From Epiperipatus broadwayi (Eukaryota > Onychophora > Udeonychophora > Euonychophora > Peripatidae): DNA of 64,000 nt. How positions within the stretch are numbered: the first letter of the stretch is position 1; each line of letters starts with the position of its first letter. Under the pieces are notes generated by a model that did not search any database, was not told the origin of the DNA, and saw only the letters and a program-made list of their open reading frames with translations. Position numbers and translations under genes: made by a program. Shown here piece by piece: positions 26,286-39,500 of the stretch. The stretch lies in contig JAQFVV010006199.1 in NCBI GenBank assembly GCA_028023455.1, forward strand, positions 990,001-1,054,000, given 5' to 3'.

Positions 26286-27197
26286 TCAACTATTATCAAT
26301 ACACTGCTGGATGAAAGTCTTCAGCTTTATTCCTTTTTATCTGATCACTAACCTCTTTTCTTCACATCATCTTAGCACAATTACTTATTTCATCTACTCA
26401 TTTCACACGTGGTTTCTTTCTAGGTCTTTTACAAATCTTTTGGAATCCAGTTTAAGATTTCAACTGTCCATCTACTATTATCTCTTTTAGTTATATGTCC
26501 ACCCCACCTCTAGTCACTTAATTCTTTCAATGATGTTAATAATATCTGTATGTTCTCTCACCCGTTTATTTTATTTTCAATCTCTTGTTATTCATAACAT
26601 ACATTTTCCCAGTTTGTTGAATGGTTTGAAATATATTGCTCTTCTGTAGTTTCAAATCTTTAAATAAGAACTGATAAAACACATTTATTAAAAACCTTCC
26701 TTTTCAAACATATAGGCATACTTTCCTTTTAATATTAAGTTATTTCTATCAAAAGCATTTATTCAAATATAATTCTATAATTATTTTCATCTACGATATT
26801 TTTATCTGTATTAATTCTCTGACCAAGATACTTGTAATTGTTAACTTTCCCTAATTCATCATTATCAACCCTTATTTTTGTCTTTTGAAAAAAATGCATT
26901 GAACATTGCTTTAGTCTTTTTAGTATTGACTTTTGGTTCTAATTTTTTAATTTTATCTGATCTCTTGCAACATTTGCCAAAGCTCTGAAACATTATTTTG
27001 CAAAGTACAGTTACATCATCTGCAAAATCTAGATGCCTTATATAATCTTCATTTACTTTTACTCCTTTTGCTTCCAGTTTGATTTACAAAATTTCTTGCA
27101 AAACTGTTGTAAAAAGTTTTGGAGATATGGAGTCATCCTATTATAGCACCCATATCAATATTAATCTTTCTAATAACACTTTGTAATTGAATTGTAT
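26286..27197 (-). mobile_element. Old 5'-truncated RTE-clade LINE copy
   Basis: Nucleotide alignment by eye to the copy at 5.34-6.83 kb is continuous, from TATTATCAATACACTGCTGGATG near the 3' end to the region encoding GxGVRQGD, with many substitutions and indels. Translations contain frequent stops, so no open frame survives. It lacks the (TGA)n tail seen in the other copies and is the most diverged of the three. It ends near 27197, inside the palm region. Confidence 0.85.
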
Positions 27198-27494
27198 ACA
27201 AGTGTATGCAACTTCAAAACTATTAAAAGAATCCAACAATATTAAAATAATAAAATATAATTCAAAAATATTGCGTCATTTAAGATAATCTTTAGATGTT
27301 ACACTGTAGAATTATTTTTATTTTTAATTTTTTTTATACTGTTTTTTAATGATTTTGATTGTGTTAATTTGAATAGTTTTGTTAAAATAACAAAATTCAT
27401 AACTTATAAAACTGAATAAAAAAGAACGAACTTATTTTATTTTTCAAAAAGTCATTAAAATATTACATTTTAATATATAACATACAAATTTATC

Positions 27495-27774
27495 ATGTGA
27501 TAATATTTTAGACTATTTCCATAATCTATTAGTAAATGTTGAATGTATAGAAAATTTTAAACTTTATTTAAACTTTTCAAATACAAACAACTTGTTCCTA
27601 ATGACAAAATAGACAACACCTTAATAATTACACCTGTAACTAATCTGTATTGTCTATTTGTGTGTTATTACTAACAAGTTGTTTGTATTTGAAAAATTTA
27701 AATAAAGTTTAAACTTTTCTATACATTCAACATTTACTGATAGATTATGGAATTAATCCAACATATTATCACAT
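27495..27774. mobile_element. Hairpin MITE, copy 1
   Basis: A 280-bp near-perfect inverted repeat. The arms begin with TGTGATAATAT and continue through ACTATTTCCATAATCTA, GTAAATGTTGAATGTATAG and TTCAAATACAAACAACTTGT, with a loop of about 80 bp. Arm length is over 100 bp with few mismatches. No coding capacity. The same arm sequence in diverged form recurs at 46.9-47.1 kb, which makes this a dispersed non-autonomous DNA transposon family. The superfamily is unknown because ends and duplications are not sharply defined. Confidence 0.85.
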
Positions 27775-27899
27775 CTAATATACCATCGTTATAAACCTTC
27801 AGGAAATACAAATTTATCATATTTTTTAAAAGCTTAATATAGCTTTAAATAATAATTTTAAATATTTATTTAAAATAAAATAAAAGTTTTTTAGAAAAT

Positions 27900-27962
27900 G
27901 AACCAGTGGATCTTTGCAAGTATCTTGTATAATCATAGGGATCCACAGATTAGAACCATTGC
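27900..27962. mobile_element. Possible hAT terminal remnant
   Basis: The stretch GGGATCCACAGATTAGAACC followed by ATTGCT, read on the other strand, resembles a common hAT terminus (CAGxGGTTCTxAATCTGTGG). No matching left end was found, so this may be a fragment. Confidence 0.3.
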
Positions 27963-28231
27963 TATAGATAATAGTCTAAAAACTATTTGCTAAACTCATA
28001 GCTGTTGCTATTTTGTTTGTAAATACGCAGTAAAAAATGTTTCAATTCAAGATGAATACAATTACATGACTAATGATAAATCATATTCTTTTTTCTTATT
28101 ATTTCTGATAGTGGTGAATTGAATTTTAAAGAAGCTAAATCATAAAGATTATGATAGTGGTAGTTTTAAAACTATAATTTATATAAAAAATAAAGATTGC
28201 TATAACAAATATAATAATGATTGCTCTAAAA

Positions 28232-30712
28232 CAGGACTTGGCAAACTATGGCTCATGAGCCATATATAGCTTTAGTAATATCTATATTTTTCCACAGGGC
28301 CTAATTGGAACACATATTCAAAAAAAAACAAAACATTGCAAATACGAAATAAAAAAATCATAAGAGATAAAGATAAAACAAGGACAATTCCAGGACATAT
28401 ATTCCTACTTTGTAATAAAATATTTAAAAGATTTTATTAATGTAATTGTGATTTCATTTGTTTTATAAGTCTAATAAAACTTAATTGAGCACATTATTGC
28501 CCTCCAATGGACAAGACAATGCTTACAATGGCAGAATGTGAATATGTGTAATCTAGAAGAGGAACATATAATTATTTTTATATAGTTGTGCCAATGTGGA
28601 TATAACATGTTAAATAAAATACAATATTTAAAGTGTTTTTCAACATGACTATGAAGAAAATACTAAGAAAAACATTAGATGAGCACCATGATTTTAAAAC
28701 AGAGTGGTCTGAATCTTTCATGTTTATCACAAACTCAGAGGGCTTTCCAATCTATCTTATTTTCTAAGAAACACTGACACAAAATAAGAAGTCTAATTTG
28801 GAGAGATACTTCACAACAAAACATGCCACATTTGCCACAAAATATCCTGTCAGTGACATGAGAAAAAGAGCAATTAAAGAACTTCAGAAAAATATTGAAA
28901 AATCAAGTTCTGTATTTGGTTATTGGAGGCAGTCTGTGTATAACATTGCTATTGCAAGCTTTGTAGTAAATCAGGAAATTTCTAAGAGAGGAAAACCATT
29001 CACAGAAGGTGAGTACATAAGATGTTGTTTTGTTAAAGCATCTGCAGAGATTTTAAATAAAATTAAAACATGGCATTATCTGTCAAAACAGTAGCAGATG
29101 GGACAGTTAAAATGGCCTTAAATGTGGCCAATCAACAAATTGAGGACATTAAATTATCTTCAGCTTTATCAATTTGCTTTGGATAAGTTTTGTGACATCA
29201 AGGACACAATCCAGATTTTCCTTTATGTGCAGTATATATCACAGGGTCCAAGAGAAAAGAACTTTTAGGATTATTGCCACTCAAGAGCCAAATGTGAGGA
29301 GAGGACATAGCAAATGCTGTCATTGAATGCATGGAAAAAAACCTTACCATACTAGATAAAATTGTGATAATTGCAACAGATAGTGCAAAAAGTATAATGG
29401 ATCGAAAAAGAGGTTTGTTTCAATTTTAATAGAAAACTTTAATCATGAAGTGATTACTTTCCATTGTATACTTCACCAGAAAGCACTTTGTGCACAAACA
29501 TTTCCAGAAGAAATTGGTAAAGTTATGAACTTGGCAATTAAGATGGTTAATTTTATTGCAGCAAGAGGACAACCATTGACAATTTAAAGAGTTGATATGT
29601 GAAATGAAGAGTCAGTATTCAGAACTCCAATATAACAGGGTTCGATGGCTTTTCAGAGGCAACATATTAAAACATTTTGCATTAATGAAATCAAACTATT
29701 TATCAACAGCAAGGGCATTCAATATTTAGAATTAACAGAAGATCGGTGGTTACAAAAATTATATTTTGTGGTAGATGTTATATCACAACTGAATCAGCTC
29801 AATCATAAATTACAAGGTAGAGGAAATATTGTTTTTCAATGGTAGAAAAAAATATTTTGTTTGAAAAGAAATTGATTCTATTTGCTGAAGATTTAGAGAG
29901 GGGAACTTTAATTTCATTTCTCAAACTTCTCTCAATATTGTTGAGAAAACAATGCTCTCATTAACAAAGATTATTTTAAGACAACAATTTTAATCATGAG
30001 AGAATATTTTCTTCAATGCTTTTAGGAATTTAGAAACAATAATGCAACTGTAGCTTTTATTATGAATTCTCTTAATGCCAATGTGAAAAAATTGTAATTT
30101 TCACCATTTAATATTGATGTGGATAATTTTGAATTACAATTGCAGGACTTGACAAGCAAAGATTTATGGAGCTCCAAATTTGTTTGTCTTGGTATTGAAA
30201 TGGAAGAAATGGAAAAAAAAATGTAGTCTGCTTTTACAGAACCAGCAGAGTATAAAAAAACCTACAGAAGGCTTTTTTACTACTTGGAACAGTCTTCCAG
30301 ATTCATATCATGAGTTGAAAAAATTTGCATTTGGTATTCTCAGTATCTTTGTATCTACATACTTGTGTGAACAATCATTTTCTAACATGAATTTTATTAA
30401 ATGTACATTGAGGAACCAAATTACTGATGCCAACTTGGAATTGTGCCTTAAATTAAAAACCACTAGTTACTGACTGGACACACAGAAATTTTTTAAGGAA
30501 ATGCAAGCTCATTGTTCGCATTGATTCAAACCAATGCTAGCAGTTTTCCATGTCATTTAATCTACATTTAATAAAGATGTAATATAAACTTGTTATAGTA
30601 TTTCTTTAAATTTTCCTTATTTGTAAAAATATATTCATGGTTTTCGAATAATATTTAAATTGTTGTGAGTGTCAGATTTGGTTCTTCTGTCTCAAAAGTT
30701 TGCAGATCCCTG
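28232..30712 (+). mobile_element. hAT DNA transposon with both ends (ZBED5/GTF2IRD2-like)
   Basis: Both ends can be placed. The left terminus reads CAGGACTTGGCAAACTATGG; the right terminus read from outside is CAGGGATCTGCAAACTTTTG, a typical imperfect hAT inverted repeat. The flanks CTCTAAAA (28224-28231) and GTCTAAAA (30713-30720) are an 8-bp duplication with one mismatch, the expected hAT size. The 2,481-bp body holds a plus-strand transposase gene broken by many stops. Copy integrity is good at the ends, so it could have been mobilised in trans after its gene died. Confidence 0.93.
28647..30473 (+). pseudogene. hAT transposase (ZBED5/GTF2IRD2-like), inactivated
   Basis: Fragments in order: an N-terminal zinc-finger region in which the expected paired cysteines are gone (GFPIYLIF in place of a CxxC block) but NLERYFTTKHATF survives (frame 28798-29094); FGYWRQSVYNIAIASFVV and GKPFTEGEYIRCC; near 29260 KRKELLGLLPLKSQ and GEDIANAVIECM; near 29560 FKELICEMKSQYSELQYNRV then RWLFRGNILKHF; near 29760 a LNxLNxKLQGRGN-type block; and the C-terminal dimerisation motif YLCEQSFSNMNFIKCTLRNQ (frame 30180-30473). 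Members of this family usually exceed 500 residues. Here stops and frameshifts cut it into at least four frames, so no transposase can be made. Confidence 0.92.
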
Positions 30713-30720
30713 GTCTAAAA

Positions 30721-32435
30721 GAAATAATAAAATAATAATAATTAATTATGGACAAATGTATAAATTCTACACATAAGGCTATCAAGCTATGTATTACATA
30801 CATATAAACAGTTATTTTTATATAGAATGAATCCACAAACAACTGATATTGAGGTGAAAAATTATTTAGAATTTGATTAGGTGTTTTAGTTGTTCTTTAT
30901 GATCTTGCTCTAGATAATTTTGTTTTATTTTTTACTTACTTGACTCTGTAACAGTAGATGTTATTCTACTGTAATTGTGGCCTATTGATTGTTATATTAC
31001 ATTATTTGGAGATAAATTAAATGAAAATCTGATTATGGATGACATAAATGACATTAAAATTAAACAAATAAAAAGTTCTTTCATTATTAATATTACATTC
31101 ATTATAATTACTAAAGATATTTCTGATATTTTCTTAATTGGTATGCAAAAATTTCTTAACATTATTTACTAAAGTTCCATTTACAAATTTATCTATTATA
31201 TATTTAATTATGCATCGTACCAATATTATACTGTCTTTATCAAAATGCTAATAGTTTGCATAGAAAGGCATTAGATTTAAAATTATTATTCACTGTTGGG
31301 AATTATATAATATTTACAGAAATTTTGTTTTCTAGAATTTTCAAAGAATATGATTTTTATAATAAATATATTTAACTTAAGACAAACCATAATGGTCAAA
31401 TATCCAATATAATTTATTTGTCCATAATGTTGTCACAAACACATAAATAAATAATCAATTAAACAAGATTGAAATAAACAACTATTAATAAGTATATTTA
31501 AATAGTTATCAAACCGGCTTTCATCTCCATAAATGAGGATACTTTGACTCCTTTTCAGTCTCTAATATTGTAATACATAGTAATGAATCTATTTGTTTTG
31601 AAATATTTATAAATGATATGTAATTCATTATTAATAGCTATTACTGATTATTTTAAAACTCCAGATTTTTTCTATAGTTATTCAAACTCACCTGAAGCAG
31701 CAATATTAATTAAAGTACTTTGCTAATTTTTAAATTTAATATATTTCTTTAAACTGCAATAATAGAATGCTTGATTGGATTTTTACTAAATTCAATGATT
31801 GATACTATTTTTCTTAAATGTAGATTTATTTTTATTAAAAACTGATATCATCTTTCAATTGAAATTTTAAAATCTGTGTGTGGAAGTTAAAATATATATA
31901 TATATTTGTCACCAGATAGAAATTATCATAGGGCACATTTAGGAATTTTCACACTTCACTTTATAAATGGGAATGCCTCTGTTTATAATTCTAAAGGTGA
32001 CGTTGCTTTGGGTCCTTTATAAATATCTTGCAATTTTATATAATATAGGTATGTACCACATCAAAAAGAGTCAAATCATAAATATTCTATTTGGTACTCA
32101 AGTAAACTAAAATTAATTTAAAAAAATATATATAGTATTCATAAACTATGTAAAATTTTATTAAAACATTTGTAACAATTTAATTAATTATAGCCATTTA
32201 TCTAAACTAACTGAGAGAAGTGACTTTAATAAATATACATCTAATATAAAATTTCATTTTGTTTTAGACTTAAAAATTTTGAAAAATAGATTTTTATAAA
32301 TCTAAGGAAACAACAAATTCATATTTAATGTTCAATATTATTGAATTTATAGTTATATTTCAAGAATTCCTAAAAACATTTTCATTATTACTGAGATTAA
32401 TGATATTGGTTGTAAACTATTAATCATTAACATAA
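30721..32435. other. AT-rich DNA, no gene seen
   Basis: No convincing gene. The 65-codon frame at 30975-31172 is AT-driven. Confidence 0.55.
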
Positions 32436-33025
32436 TTTAGAAGGAATTTGAACTGACTTTCAAGCTGCCTATATCTATCCAGATGGAATGGATAACTGTA
32501 GGGAGCTTGAAAGTCTGAATTCCAATCCCTTCTAAATTACATTAAGTCCAATATAGATATTATACTTATATTTACATATTACATATTCAGCCTGTATTCT
32601 TCCTGTCCATCTTTTGTATGTTTAAATGGGTTAAGGTTTTATATGTGAGGGATAAGAGTGACTTAAAGTCAACATGAGTATGACAACAATATTGGCACCA
32701 ACAAGAGTTTTGAGCATTCCAGCATCAGATTTTCAATGATATGAATTACTGAAGAGTTGGAGGGTGGAGAAGATTGAAACCAGTCCATTTAAGTATGATG
32801 ATTTCTATCCTTAATATAAACTGAACACTGATTATATATATGTGTGGGAGATGATGATCTGGACCAACTTATGAGTGCTCTTTCAGCATTAAATATGTAT
32901 ATGGGAGATCATTTATCTTTTTAACATGTATGTGGTCATCTGTGTCTGTTATATAAGATGGAATGGATAGTTGTAGGGAGGTTGAAAGTATGAGTTTAAA
33001 TTCCTTCTAAATTACATTAAGTTTA
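32436..33025. repeat. Family A repeat cluster
   Basis: A short left piece (AAGGAATTTGAACTGACTTTCAAG) meets the reverse-oriented main copy within about 60 bp, making a small palindrome at 32440-32530. The rest runs in the reverse orientation through TATATGTGAGGGATAAGAGTG, TGAACACTGATTATATATATG and closes near GAGTTTAAATTCCTTCTAAA. The arrangement is the same edge-to-edge inverted type as at 8.3 and 18.1 kb. Confidence 0.8.
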
Positions 33026-36000
33026 GGAAAGGTAATATATTTGTATTTAAATAAATATATTATAATGGATTATTTTTATTCATATATTGATGACTGCAAA
33101 ATTTGCAAAACTATTATTTGTTATAAAGATCGTATACAGTTTCATATCTTTATAAATGACTTCTCTAACTGATGCATGCTTAATAAAAAAAAATGTAACA
33201 AATATAGCTCTATAATTGTGCTTTACGCACATGTAATGAAGCTATATAGTATAGTAACTAATAATCTTAATTAATCATCTGAGCACTTTCGAGAAGTCTA
33301 AGTTCCCATAATCATAGCTCACTGTACTGTTATTATACAAGAAAAAAATCAATATTTTATAAATCCATATTTTATAGATGTGCAATTTATTGTGAATAAA
33401 ATATATTGTAAAAATTTTGGAAGTTGGTTGAATCAAATTGCTCTTTTGAAGCATGGATGGATAATGTAATCTGCAAGAAATAATAGGATAATGCATTTTA
33501 TATTTATAATGGTTATTATATATATATAAAATCATTTGTTTAAGATTCATATTTTTTGAAGTGGAATATGGATCAGTAAGAAATGGAAGGCAGATAAATT
33601 AATACATATAATGAAGCTACAATCAATGTACTCTAAATTTTCTACCATAATCAATGCAAATTACATTTATGTAAACATTTTATTAAAGAATTATTCAAGA
33701 TATAAAACATTTTTATCAAACATCATATGGAAAATCTTTTTTATATAACTGCATTTCAAAGATATGAGTATCATAGAAGAATGAAAAATGTATTTTATAT
33801 TGATAAATATAAATGTGAAGCTTTATGTTTAAGAATATTATATGGACTTCCATATCTTTATTATAAACATTTTAATGATGTCAATATATTCTCTGCAGAT
33901 TTAAATACTTTTTCATATAGATTAATTTGTCATATAATCTGTATTTAAACATGCATACATATATAATATTATATATGTGAATTCCTTTTTTGATGAAATA
34001 TTCATAAATTGAATTATGTATATAGCAATAATAAAAAAAGACATGATAGAACTAATCTGTATTAAATAGAGTAAAATAATATAAACTATTACTAATGATA
34101 ATAGAGCATTATTGTTTGGGGTTATCATATCATATTCCCTAGGTATAGAAGGCATAATGCAAATGTAAGATATGGAACATTTTAAACATTGCAATGATTA
34201 TAATATAATATATGAAAACTTGTACTGTTTATCTTATGTTATAATAGCTGTTGATAATATTTAAAGCATACTATATTTTAATACTATAACAAATAAGTTA
34301 TATTTCCATTATTTTTGTATATTATATATGCTTATGTCAACATAATTTAATAGTAAAAGCTTATTTCCAGTTAAATTGGAGTAAATTAAATTTAAAAAAA
34401 AGCTATTATATAAATATATATTTCAATATCTTAGTTTTTATTTGTAATATTTAAGTTGTATATACAGTTTATTTATTCATTATTTTATTATTTTAACAGG
34501 TGAGATTAAAGATTCTACTTTTTCTATTGTGATTGAATTTTCTCTTTTTGCCTAAAATGGTAAGTGAAATATTTATATATTTTGGTATTCATATTTTTTT
34601 AATTCCATAGTACTGAATATATAAATATATCAGATGCAAATTTTGGGAAAAAAAACTGCATATTACACTGTGTTATTATGTCCCCAAATATATAAACACA
34701 GTATGTATTATGCTGCAATGTCTTGTTTGGATAAACAAAAATATTACATGACATAAGACTAGTAATCTGATGTAGGAAATGCACATTGCTATTTGAAATC
34801 TTTTGCATTGCTTTTTAATAACCATCATGAATTATAACAGTTCTTTTATATATAGTTTAATTTTTAAAAAAAAAAAATCAGTTTCTGGACTTAATCGAAA
34901 TAACACTTTTATTATATTAAATTTATATAATCAAAGCAAATGCTTTTTTTAAAATCAGATTTTATTATTTATATAAGTAAAATAAATATATTTATAGAAA
35001 ATTTCATCTAGGAAAGGTTGTCATAAACAATTTAAATAATTCCTCTTTTAAAAAATTATAAAACAAAATATGCTAATGATAACAAATAAAAAGAATTATA
35101 TACAGTACTATGTTAGTTATATGTAATAAAAATATTGATTGTTTCTAACCAAATATTTGTTACATTATTGATATATTTAAAGTTACAGCTTTTTTTTTAA
35201 TGTAATTTTTAATTTGATTTTTTTAATTTCTCTATATGTTTTTTAATTCATAAATAAAAGTTAAATAATTTAGATATGTAGTGATTTTTTATTCTTTATT
35301 ATATTTGTTGTCTATGTGTGAATCTGTTTTTGTATGACACATAGATTATCATTTTTTTTATAGTTGTATACTCAAGAAGTTTATTTAATAAGAAAGTGTT
35401 TTTAGAACCTATTCTTTCTTTATATATAATGAATACACCCAGGTAGTGATTAGAACTACTTATTTTCCTGCAGCACAAGTGCATTTATAATAATCTAAAC
35501 CTACATCATAATAGACTCAAGAATTTATAAAGTGCCAATGAGCCTATGTATTGATAAGTATTTTATTTGGTAAATAAAAAATTTAATAACTAGATGATTT
35601 ATGATTTAGTGAATGTATAATTTCAAATATGCAAATCAAAACTTTCAAAATAATTTATTTATAAAATAGGTAAATCAAGTGAGGCAAAGATTAATAAAAT
35701 GTAAGTTTACTAAGGTAATACAAAATTGAGTTCAACAGGCATAATTTAAAATAATCCATTGTATTATTATAACTTATGTTAGGTTGCAATTATTAAGTTG
35801 CAATCTACATCTTAAAGATTGTTCAACATGCATATTCATAATTACAAAAAAAGGATTAATACATATGATCTTTCACGCAGTATGAAAATTTTCTTTTTAA
35901 ATGTCTTTTGTATCTTTTAGAGCAAGTAAAGCTTTCATCACAAATTTATGTATGTTTAGTATTAAAAAAAATTAAATATTAAATAAGTTTTAATTTTGAT

Positions 36001-38569
36001 TTATTTTTTAGAAATATTAAGGTTAATAATCAATTTAAGTCTTACTTAATATATTAATTAAGTTTACATTGAATAACATAAACCTCATTATTAACTTAAA
36101 TTTTTTTAAAAAAGAAATTTGAATAAATGTCTATTAATGTATTATTAGTATTCTTTCTTTTTTTAAAATTTGAAGATAAGATAAAAGTTAGTTTAGCAAA
36201 GAATTTTTGGAAATTATTTGTTTATATTAGCATCTGTTACCAGGACCTGCATCTTTAATGTTCAGATTACAGTTACATTTTCTGCAATGTTTTTCCATAA
36301 CATTCCCACAATGAAAGACGATGACATAGGGCTCCATGAGCATTATCACTAAATAGTGTCAAATTATTCATTTTATTAAGCACTATGGTTCATATCAAAT
36401 CCAAAAGTTCAATGGCTTTAGACAGTTTAGCAAAGTATTCATTGTTAGCCATTTTTATTTATTCTTGCAGACATTAACTGAGGAGAGCTCATACTCTTTC
36501 TTTCATAATCTCTACTCAATGTACATTTTAGCTTATATCATAATTCACAGAATATTAAAGGAGAGCAGGTATAATAAAGAAAATCTTTCTGAAGAAAAGG
36601 TTTTTGCATTCATTTCTTGCTGAAATTTCCCATTATCTGGCAACAATGCATTCTTTAAACTGGCTCTGAAGCAGTAATTTTTTTGTTTTAATCTTAACAA
36701 AGTCTGTTATTATTTTTCAATACAATAAACTTAATATTTTATTATGAAATAGATAAATCATGCAGTCACTCTAAACTTGAATTTATTATTGGCCATAAAT
36801 TATTTCTAATTGTTTTCTTTATTTATAGACTATAGATAGATAGATAATACATGATAGATATGCATGTCATAATAAATAATTTTCTTCTATTACATTAATT
36901 TTTTTTTTTTTTTTACAATAACATTAGTTTTTTAATACTTGAATTTTTAACATGCCATAAAATATTATTCCATATCTTGATAAAAATTCATATAACGAAT
37001 TATACATAGTATTTGCATATTGTACTACAGGCAGTGAAAAATTCACTAAATTAAAAAATATGTATAACTAATAATTATAATACTTTTTGAATTTACAGTT
37101 ACAATATGTGTTGCCTAATGGCTTAAAATTTTTTTATTTCCATATATATAAAATAAACATTTATTTTTTTATATGATCAGATTTTTATATTTATATATGT
37201 TTATTTTTAAAAAAAGTTAATAAAAAGTTCTGCGATTCAAGATTGATTTCACTTTTCTTTTTTTCCCTCTCTCAGTTGAAAATATCACTTATTTCATCTT
37301 TTTGATTGGCTTTTTCTGAGAATAATGAAAAAAAAAATTATTAGAGCAATGTGAAGTGATGAAAAGACAAAAGATAAATGTTTGCCACATTAATTAGGTA
37401 TATCAATTTATTTATAAACTGTTTTCTTTTTGAAAAATTGATTTTAAAATTATATGCATACACATTTTGTGAAAATACATTTAAAAGATAAAATATTATA
37501 CTAGCTATATTGCTATCAAGGCATATTTTGCTATATAAAGATTATCACCATTGATTATTATCCAATAAAGCTAAAAGGAGTTTTTTTGCAGACTTATTGG
37601 ATGGCCTATTATACTTTATAGTCAGAAATTCACGACACAACTTTACAAAATAATATATATGCAACACTTTCAAAGTGGAATATTATGGAAAACCTTTAAT
37701 TTTAAATAAATGTTAATGTGGGTATTGGCAAAGAGCTAATAAAGAACTTAAAGTATCTAAATGAAACTTTTTTTTTGTTAACCATACTATTAAATCCTAC
37801 AGATTTTTAGCATAAGGATGTCAAAATAGTGTAAGATAATAAACTGTCTCAAATAATAAATTTAAGTAACAATTGACAGGATTAAAAACTGGCCAAAACA
37901 AAGATTAATTGAAAACCCCAGGATCACTTTAAAAAAACAGTATTAGAAGAATAGAAAAAGTTTGTGTAAATCTTGTGGAAAACTGCATATACAGTCAAGT
38001 CTTTGATATTCATTTATGGCTAAAGCAAAAGAATCTTATTAAGAAATTTTGTAAGTATTGCATTATGTATTTCATCCACATAGGGCTAATAATAAATTAA
38101 GTTAAATGTTAAACATTAATTTTTAATTTAAACAAACTTCTTTAACCTTCCCCAATAGGTAATTTAGACACTTAAAGAATTTTATTTTAAATAATAATAA
38201 AAACACCAATAATAGTTAAAGGAATTTTTTTTTTTAAAAAAGGTATGTTTTTATGTATCAGATTATTTGGAATATGCTATATATTAATGTGGGTTCTGCT
38301 TATTTTTCATTTCTGCAAATATAAGTTTAGGAAAAAAAATCGCAGTGCATGGTATCAATGAAATCTCAAACTGTGAAATATCTCATAATGAATAAACAAT
38401 GTATGGAATTATTATTATTTTGTAATAAATTTAATATTTAAAAATAAATCATAAAATAATTTATAATTTTAAGCAAGGTATACAAAAATATCAGTATTAA
38501 CAGTAAAAATACACACACACACATATATATATATATATATGTAAATGTACAAATATTTTTTTTTTTTAC
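33026..38569. other. AT-rich DNA, no convincing gene
   Basis: Several short frames (for example 33275-33550 minus, 33727-33948 plus, 33922-34194 minus) have only AT-driven composition. A candidate small exon at 34500-34559 and a coding-like patch at 36230-36700 (minus) are discussed as findings. Small simple repeats: (GATA)n near 36833-36846, A/T runs, and (AC)n(AT)n at 38508-38541. Confidence 0.5.
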
Positions 38570-39500
38570 AAGACTATATTTCTGAATGTGTATTTATATA
38601 TGTGAGATATATTTACAATATCTATATTGTTTTGTGGTGGGAAGAATAATTTTGTTGATACCAAAATTTATCAAGGATGGATGATTCTGTGGTTAATTTT
38701 CATCCAAAGTATTTTCATAAACATTTTCAAGTAGTAATCAATTCTTTATGCTATTTATTGAGTAAATATATATATTAAAGTATTTAAGAAGTCAGATATC
38801 AATAACGAAATTAAAGTGAGAATTGCAATATTTAATTAAACAACCTTTTAATAAGAGTATAAGGCTATATTATACGGTCAGACATATTTAGTAGTTTGCT
38901 GCATATTTTGTTAAATGAAGCAAAAGATATAAACTATTAAAAAAGTGAAGCAAATAAAAAAACTTTAGAATCTGAATGTTGTGGAGAATCGAAAAATTAA
39001 GTTAGAAAGACACCAAATATTAAAAGTGTTTGAAAAAAAAAAAAAAGATTATTTTTAAAGAAATAATAAAAAGAAAGAAAACTATTTTGAGGCATGCGGC
39101 GAGTACTTCTCAGCTTCTGCTGAGGTATTATATAACATATAATATTTAAAACATATACTGATATATGATAAAGAATAAATCAATAGTACGTACTTGAATA
39201 TTAAACTGAAAGATGTTTTCTTTTATTAAAGATAATCTTCTGAATTGTATATCATATATGTATATTATTTATACTGTTTTATGATAGAAAGAATATTTGT
39301 TGATATTAAAATTTATTAAAAATAGATACCGAAGTTATTTTTTATCCAAAGTATTTTCATAACCCCATTTTAATACAACATTCATTTTTTTTATAATATT
39401 TATTGAGTAAATATAAATACTTCTGCCTATGTCATCAGATTTATTAATATATCAACTCTAATGCAAATTATTAATATTTAAGAGAACGTTAAAGATTTTA
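38570..39500. repeat. Diverged direct duplication, spacing about 660 bp
   Basis: The segments at about 38600-38790 and 39260-39430 share the ordered blocks GAAAGAATATTTGTTGATA-like, AAAATTTAT, ATCCAAAGTATTTTCATAA and TATTTATTGAGTAAATATA. Similarity is patchy. No coding potential is visible. Confidence 0.7.

Noticed and set aside
33275-34808. Cluster of short frames on both strands suggesting a gene
   Set aside because: All consist of AT-driven residues, overlap on opposite strands and lack splice or domain support.
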